Origin: an uncultured Myxococcales bacterium
GTDB lineage: Bacteria > Myxococcota_A > UBA9042
NCBI GenBank assembly: GCA_903955385.1
Contig: CAJBNH010000025.1
Coordinates: 1-47,778, forward strand
DNA: 47,778 nucleotides
Direction: 5' to 3'
A model generated the notes under the pieces. It saw only the letters and a list, made by a program, of their open reading frames with translations. It searched no databases and was not told the origin of the DNA. Of this stretch, positions 43,601 through 47,778 are shown piece by piece. Position numbers and translations under genes: made by a program. The first letter of the stretch is position 1. Each line of letters starts with the position of its first letter.

Positions 43601-43997
43601 GGGGCCGGTCCGCCATCACCCCCCAACCCACCGACAACCACGCAACATCAGGTCACAAACGCCTCGGAATTGGCCTTCCGGCCGTCACCCTTCCCAAGGC
43701 CTCCGCTCAGTCCATCGCCCCCGAGGTCGCATCACCCCGCCTGATCCTGTTGCCGCGCGGGCGAGGGGTCAGGTATTCCCATTTCGCACTTTCCGCGCGG
43801 GGCGGGACCAGCCGCAAATGGTGAACAGTCAATACCTGACCCCGTCACCCCAGCAGATAGGGCAGGGTCTGCACGAGCTGGGTGGGCAGGGGCGTGCCGG
43901 CGGCCCGGATCTGGGCCGACAGCCCGTCGGCTCGAGCGCACGGTGGGCTTGCCCGCCCTTGCCACGGCCTCGACGAACGAGGGCTCGACCCACCACG
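43601..43997. other. 397-bp convergent intergenic region with a REPIN-like element
   Basis: Lies between the sialidase stop and the stop of the 43998-45629 gene. Apart from the element at 43765-43843 I see no gene and no T-tailed hairpin. The flanks are GC-rich with no coding signal. Confidence 0.5.
43765..43843. mobile_element. 79-bp REPIN/MITE-like element
   Basis: GGGGTCAGGTATT (43765-43777) and AATACCTGACCCC (43831-43843) are perfect 13-bp inverted repeats. Both arms continue inward with a CATTT core (43780-43784 and, reversed, 43816-43820) and GC-rich inner sequence. Paired inverted GGGGTCAGG...ATTT ends are typical of non-autonomous elements mobilised by REP-associated tyrosine transposases. 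No transposase is present. The inner left arm shares ACTTTCCGC with the 34-bp repeats at 35161 and 36372 (CTTTCCGC there). Confidence 0.7.
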
Positions 43998-45629
43998 TCA
44001 GTCGGGCACGGAGACGACCAGCGCCACGCGGGCAAGGGGCGGGGCCACGAAGAGCAGCTTGCGCTGCCGGTCGTAGGCGAACGTGTCACCATCGACGGCC
44101 CCAAGGGCAATCGCCTCCTTGTCGCCGGGCGCGAGCGGCAATTCCAAGGTCCACGATTCAGGCCAGGCTTCACCAGTCAGGTGGACGACCGCGCGGAACT
44201 CGCCTGCGCTTGCCTTGCGCTCGCCCAGGATTGCGAAGCTTCGTCCGCTTGGCGCAACGAACAAGTCTCTGGGCTTGGCCGCAGGGAACGGCCAGCCGCG
44301 CCCCTTCGCTAGCAGGGTCGCGGTCTTCTGGCTTGCCTTGACGATGCCGTCGCTGCGTAGTTGCCAGAGGAAGCCGGCTGCGGCGACCCAGACCGGGGGG
44401 CCGGGACCGTCGGCAGAACTGGCTTCGTCCGCCCATGTCAGGCCGCCCGGGTCGAACGGACGTCCGTCCTTCACGACGACCGGCCGAGCGAAGGCCACGC
44501 CCGGGCTCTCCGGGCGGATCCGTCGGAGGGTCTCGCCGTCTGCACTGACCGCGAACACGGGATAGGGCCGCGGCGGCACGGGCAAGTAGTCGGCCATGAC
44601 GAGGTAGACGTCGCCCGTGTGCGCGTCGACCAGGAACCGAGCGCCGACGCCCGGAGACAAGCGGACGCTATCGTTCCACTCGAGCTGGACCCGCGCGTTC
44701 CTCACGCGACGCTCAGGGTCGGCCATCTCGGTTTCGGTATTGCCCCCGCTATCACCGGCCGTGCGGGTTCCAGGCGATGGCGGTGTTCCAGGGTCTTTGC
44801 TTCCCCAGCCACCGTCCCGCGCTTCCTTGACGGGGCTTCCGGCCGGGAACCTCCACTCACGGACCAGCGCAAGGTCTGGAAGCGTGCGTGTCTGCACCAC
44901 CTTCTCCCACGACAGTTCGTCGTCGCCGCCGCCGATGCCGGTGCCGCGCACGAAGTACAGCACGACCCTGCGGCCGTGGCGAAGTGGCGCGGACATCAGC
45001 CCATGGACGGTTTTCGACGAGACCCGTGCGGTTGCGATGTTGGGGTAGCGCGGAAAGACCGACAGGTCGAGTACCGCCAATGGCCTGCCGAGACTCGCGT
45101 CGGACGTCCCGCCCCACGGGTACCGGAGGATGGCCGCGCGTCCTGCGACGAATTCAGTGGACTCGTCATCAGGCGATGTGCCGGGGAGTGTCACGTTCCC
45201 CAACGCGCGGCGTTGCGCCAAGTCCAAGAACGCAACGTGTTCCTCGTCCCCGAGGCGGTGGACCACCCCAGCAACGCCGGGCCAAGCCAGCGCGGCGGAC
45301 AACGACACCGCGCCGGTTCGCAGGCTGGGCCCATTCAGGAGCCCGCTTTCGTCAAGCCACCGCGTCTGGCCGTCCTCGAGGACCAGCAGGACGCGCCCGA
45401 CGTTGGCGTCGGTCACGGCGGCGGCCTTGACCCCGCCGAGCGCTACTGCGCGTATCGGGGACTCGGTGCCGGCTCGAAGCGGGTGAACGGTCGCGGCGGT
45501 CACTTCGAGGTGCGAGGCAGTGCCGCCGGCGACAGGCAAGGTGCTTAACGGCACGGGCTCTAAGGGAAAATGCGCGGATCGGATCAGGGACAGGAGCCAC
45601 CAGAGCGTCAGAAGAGTCGGCGTGTTCAT
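43998..45629 (-). CDS. Exported protein of unknown function, possibly propeller-like
   Basis: 543 residues from ATG 45629. A hydrophobic signal (MNTPTLLTLWWLLSLIRSAH) without lipobox. The rest is short beta strands and turns with recurring patterns such as GRVLLVLEDGQTRWLD, GRPLAVLDLSVFP, FLVDAHTGDVYLVM, FAVSADGETLRRI and FLWQLRSDGIVK. These fit a beta-propeller fold, but no named repeat family was recognised. A low-complexity hydrophilic loop (about 270-305; Gly/Ser/Thr/Asp-rich) interrupts it. No catalytic motif seen. It stands alone and faces the sialidase gene tail to tail. Confidence 0.7.
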   Translation of the reverse strand: MNTPTLLTLWWLLSLIRSAHFPLEPVPLSTLPVAGGTASHLEVTAATVHPLRAGTESPIRAVALGGVKAAAVTDANVGRVLLVLEDGQTRWLDESGLLNGPSLRTGAVSLSAALAWPGVAGVVHRLGDEEHVAFLDLAQRRALGNVTLPGTSPDDESTEFVAGRAAILRYPWGGTSDASLGRPLAVLDLSVFPRYPNIATARVSSKTVHGLMSAPLRHGRRVVLYFVRGTGIGGGDDELSWEKVVQTRTLPDLALVREWRFPAGSPVKEARDGGWGSKDPGTPPSPGTRTAGDSGGNTETEMADPERRVRNARVQLEWNDSVRLSPGVGARFLVDAHTGDVYLVMADYLPVPPRPYPVFAVSADGETLRRIRPESPGVAFARPVVVKDGRPFDPGGLTWADEASSADGPGPPVWVAAAGFLWQLRSDGIVKASQKTATLLAKGRGWPFPAAKPRDLFVAPSGRSFAILGERKASAGEFRAVVHLTGEAWPESWTLELPLAPGDKEAIALGAVDGDTFAYDRQRKLLFVAPPLARVALVVSVPD

Positions 45630-46407
45630 CTCGTCACGACCTCAACGCGATCGCCCGGTCCAGGAAGCTGTCTGCCAAGCGAAGCCAGCGGTCCTTGGGT
45701 CTCTTATCAAACGATCTCAGGTGCGTAGACGGGTTGTAGGCGGAAGCGACCACCCCTCGTCATCACGCCCCGCGCCAGCTACCCGCACGCCGGCCCCAGA
45801 CCCTCCGAAGGCGCCGACAAGGTGTGCTCCGCCGTCTACGCCCACGCCCGCCACCGGTCAAGCTGTCGATTTTCCGCTGTCTGAACAAAGGCATCCCATC
45901 CAGCGCGCCCACCGACACGCCGGACCTGCCCTTGCCCCGAAACCGCCCCCGCGCCCTGCCCTTTGACAGCGCCACCACCCCAACCCCAAGCTCGTTCTTG
46001 CCCGCGTTTGACGCCGGGATCGTCGTAATCGCGCAGTCCAGACTGTCTGGACTCCTCAAAAGCTCGCATCCCGCCACCGCCCGCTCACGATCAGGTCGCC
46101 GGCCTTGCGTCGGCAGATCGGCGCGTCCTCGTCCAGAGACGGCCAAATGCCCGGGGCGTCGAGTTGCGCCTGGATCGCGTTGTTGACGGCTTTGCATTCC
46201 CGCGCGGTTCCGGCGTTTCCCGCCGACATGGCCGTTCGCAGGGATTCTCTCCGCATTCCAAGGTATTACGATGGTCCCGCTCGAGCCACTGATCGCAAGT
46301 CGGTCGTCGTGTCACACGGAAACACGAGTGAGACCAGGAACTTCAATGGCGGCGCCGTGGCCGGCGGATAGCGCCGGTCTTCAGCGGTATTGCGAAGCCG
46401 CTCACAC
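45630..46407. other. Gene-poor 778-bp stretch
   Basis: No gene is supported. Two minus-strand stretches read somewhat like protein, one at 46056-46256 (AIQAQLDAPGIWPSLDEDAP) and one near 45830-46030 (NELGVGVVALSKGRARGRF). They are in different frames and have no ribosome site, signal or known motif, so a decayed gene is possible. A perfect inverted repeat, AGTCCAGA-CTG-TCTGGACT (46035-46053), lies between them. Confidence 0.4.
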
Positions 46408-47367
46408 TCAGGTGACCACGACGAGCTTGCCGGCAATTTCGCCGCGGCCCATCCGGCCAAGTGCCTCGGCCGCCTCGGCAAGTGGCGCGACCTCGCCGAC
46501 CAGCGGCGTCAGCTTCCCGGCGACCACCATCGCCATCAGCTCCGCCAGTCGGCTGGGCCCTTGCTCCACGACCAAGAGCCCCGCCCGGCGGTCCGAGCCC
46601 AGCGCGAGCAGCGAGCCTACGACGAGGAGGTTCAACAGCACGGGCACCGGCCCGCCAACGAACAGGTAGCGTCCGCCGGGCGCGAGCACACGCCGCACAC
46701 GGCCGGCGCTCCGCGTCCCGAAGAGATCCAGCACCAGATCGAAGCGCTCCGGTCGCTGCGTGAAGTCCTCCACGCGGTAGTCGATCACGCGGTCCGCCCC
46801 GATGCGGCGCAGAACGTCGAGCTTGGCCGCGTTGTCCACCGCCCACACCTCGGCGCCCGCGGCCTTCGCCATCTGCAGCGCAAGCGGGCCGCTGCCGCCC
46901 CCCGCGCCGTTGATCAAGACGCGCATCCCCGCACGTACTCGGTCGCCGACGCCGGTCAGCGCGATCGTACCCGACTGCGGAAGCGTCGCGGCGACGACCG
47001 CGTCCATCCCTGGCGGCCGCTTCACCCAGAGCTTCGCCGGCGCGACGACTCGATCGGCGAAGCCCCCGAACGTCCCGAAGATGTCGCCGAGGACGGCGTC
47101 TCCCACCGCGAGACCCGTCACGCCGTCGCCGACAGCGTCTACGATCCCAGCGACGTCCGACCCGAGGGTCCGGCCCTTGGGCCGCAACAGACCGGCGACG
47201 CTGCGGGCGTAGGCTGGTCGGCCAGTCACGAACTCCCAGTCGCTCGCGTTGGCGCCGCAAGCCTCCACCCGCACTCGGAGCTCGTTGGGGCCGGGTTCGG
47301 GCACCGCGACCTCTTCGACCGTCAGATCGCCCTGGCTACCGTAGCGATGTTGCATGAGCACGCGCAT
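46408..47367 (-). CDS. Zinc-independent MDR dehydrogenase (quinone oxidoreductase-like)
   Basis: 319 residues from ATG 47367, with GAGGAG upstream. GroES-like N-terminal domain (RVRVEACGANASDWEF, TLGSDVAGIVDAVGDGVTG). Rossmann domain with INGAGGGSGPLALQMAKAAG (about 143-162), and a C-terminal EIAGKLVVVT typical of medium-chain reductases. The structural-zinc cysteine cluster is absent and catalytic-zinc ligands are not in place, pointing to the quinone oxidoreductase/NADPH-dependent reductase group. VLLNLLVVGSLLALGS (about 235-250) is an unusually hydrophobic stretch. Preferred substrate unknown. It follows the truncated reductase-like gene at 47420 on the same strand. Confidence 0.9.
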   Translation of the reverse strand: MRVLMQHRYGSQGDLTVEEVAVPEPGPNELRVRVEACGANASDWEFVTGRPAYARSVAGLLRPKGRTLGSDVAGIVDAVGDGVTGLAVGDAVLGDIFGTFGGFADRVVAPAKLWVKRPPGMDAVVAATLPQSGTIALTGVGDRVRAGMRVLINGAGGGSGPLALQMAKAAGAEVWAVDNAAKLDVLRRIGADRVIDYRVEDFTQRPERFDLVLDLFGTRSAGRVRRVLAPGGRYLFVGGPVPVLLNLLVVGSLLALGSDRRAGLLVVEQGPSRLAELMAMVVAGKLTPLVGEVAPLAEAAEALGRMGRGEIAGKLVVVT

Positions 47368-47390
47368 TCTCGCTCCTCGAGGTCGCGTGG

Positions 47391-47416
47391 GGCACGGCAA
47401 CGTGCGGGCTCGTGCC
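47391..47416. repeat. Inverted repeat upstream of the MDR gene
   Basis: GGCACG (47391-47396) and CGTGCC (47411-47416) are inverted, with a further CACG/CGTG pair inside. It lies between the stop at 47420 and the start at 47367, so it could be a terminator stem or an operator. Confidence 0.3.
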
Positions 47417-47419
47417 AGC

Positions 47420-47632
47420 CTACCCCCGCTTCACCGCATACTTCACCTGTACCATCCCGCCCGGAAACTCCCGCACGGCCACGAGCTGCAGCCGGTGCTC
47501 GCCCGCCTCAGGCCCGAACAGCCGCCGCCCCTCGCCCAGGACGACGGGCACGATCGACAGCGTCAGTTCGTCGATAAGGTCAGCGGCCATGAACTGTCGG
47601 ACCTGTTGCGTTGCGCGCCCCCAGTCGCCCAC
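47420..47632 (-). pseudogene. 3' part of a dihydrofolate-reductase-like (RibD C-terminal) gene
   Basis: The readable part, VRQFMAADLIDELTLSIVPVVLGEGRRLFG and LQLVAVREFPGGMVQVKYAV in segments, is the conserved C-terminal third of the DHFR/RibD-C family. The frame opens with GTG 47632 and continues upstream without stop, but the upstream translation (PFRSSDPQGRGRNG) is arginine-rich and shows none of the expected N-terminal strands. No ribosome site precedes the GTG. It is therefore probably a truncated gene, or one with a frameshift near 47640; the window ends 136 bp further on. Confidence 0.6.
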
Positions 47633-47778
47633 CGATGCAAACGAAATGGCACAGGAGCGCGTTCCGTTCCGACCGCGCCCCTGGGGATCGCTGGAACGGA
47701 ACGGTCGGTTGAGGGTAGGCCGTCGAGAGGGCGCGACGCGGGTTGGGCGTGTTCGGGCCGGCCCAAGAGGGGCGCGGC

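Noticed and set aside
45763-46197. 144-codon minus-strand frame in the gene-poor stretch
   Set aside because: No ribosome site, Arg/Gly-rich ends and no recognised domain. Mentioned only as a possible relic.

Overview
High-GC bacterial chromosome segment with GC-rich third codon positions. The gene content fits a myxobacterium-like lineage (Myxococcota, formerly Deltaproteobacteria). It has many lipoproteins with cysteine-rich or MopE-type extracellular parts, a Ser/Thr kinase with an AgmX/PglI-type tail, a TPR histidine kinase beside a sigma-54 activator, and a P-domain secreted protein. This placement is inferred from families; there is no rRNA, tRNA or marker tree in the window. I saw no CRISPR array, prophage or intact transposase.

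Layout. 1-4.1 kb: the end of a carboxypeptidase-regulatory-like repeat protein, a small lipoprotein on the minus strand, then a Dickkopf-like Cys-rich lipoprotein and a CapA-like phosphoesterase. 4.1-7.5 kb: a minus-strand pair, an S41 protease and a lipoprotein with a clan-CD-like His/Cys pair. 7.7-14.7 kb, plus strand: uppS overlapping a diverged inorganic pyrophosphatase, an M3 metallopeptidase lipoprotein, a Ser/Thr kinase and a lipoprotein behind a palindromic operator-like site. 14.8-21.5 kb, minus strand: pgk, a small Cys-rich lipoprotein, an 823-residue MopE/Cys-repeat lipoprotein, and a P-domain protein broken by an in-frame TGA. 21.9-27.9 kb: a membrane-linked metallophosphoesterase, an unknown gene, a K+-dependent-type membrane pyrophosphatase and an NAD(P)-binding protein.

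27.9-35.1 kb is a minus-strand signalling cluster: sigma-54 activator, cytosolic hybrid histidine kinase, TPR-transmembrane histidine kinase and a stand-alone receiver. The activator and the stand-alone receiver share an unusual insertion just after the phospho-acceptor Asp. This is the best candidate for an undescribed system here. 35.1-36.8 kb is an accessory islet: a MntA/HepT toxin-antitoxin pair whose toxin frame is broken in a five-base homopolymer, a Cys-rich gene remnant, and three copies of a 34-bp repeat. Two copies sit next to potential G-quadruplex tracts. Each copy lies about 90-110 bp upstream of a start codon in the same orientation relative to that gene.

36.9-47.8 kb: a MuiA-like protein, a run of minus-strand envelope-protein genes (one with a frame break after its signal peptide), a sialidase lipoprotein, a 79-bp REPIN/MITE-like element, an unknown secreted protein, a gene-poor stretch, a quinone-oxidoreductase-like dehydrogenase and the 3' part of a dihydrofolate-reductase-like gene.

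Common themes are envelope and secreted lipoproteins, pyrophosphate handling (uppS with a soluble PPase, plus a membrane PPase) and phospho-signalling. Several frames are interrupted (about 20.38, 35.80, 40.24 and 47.6 kb). Whether these are real lesions or read/assembly errors cannot be decided from one sequence.
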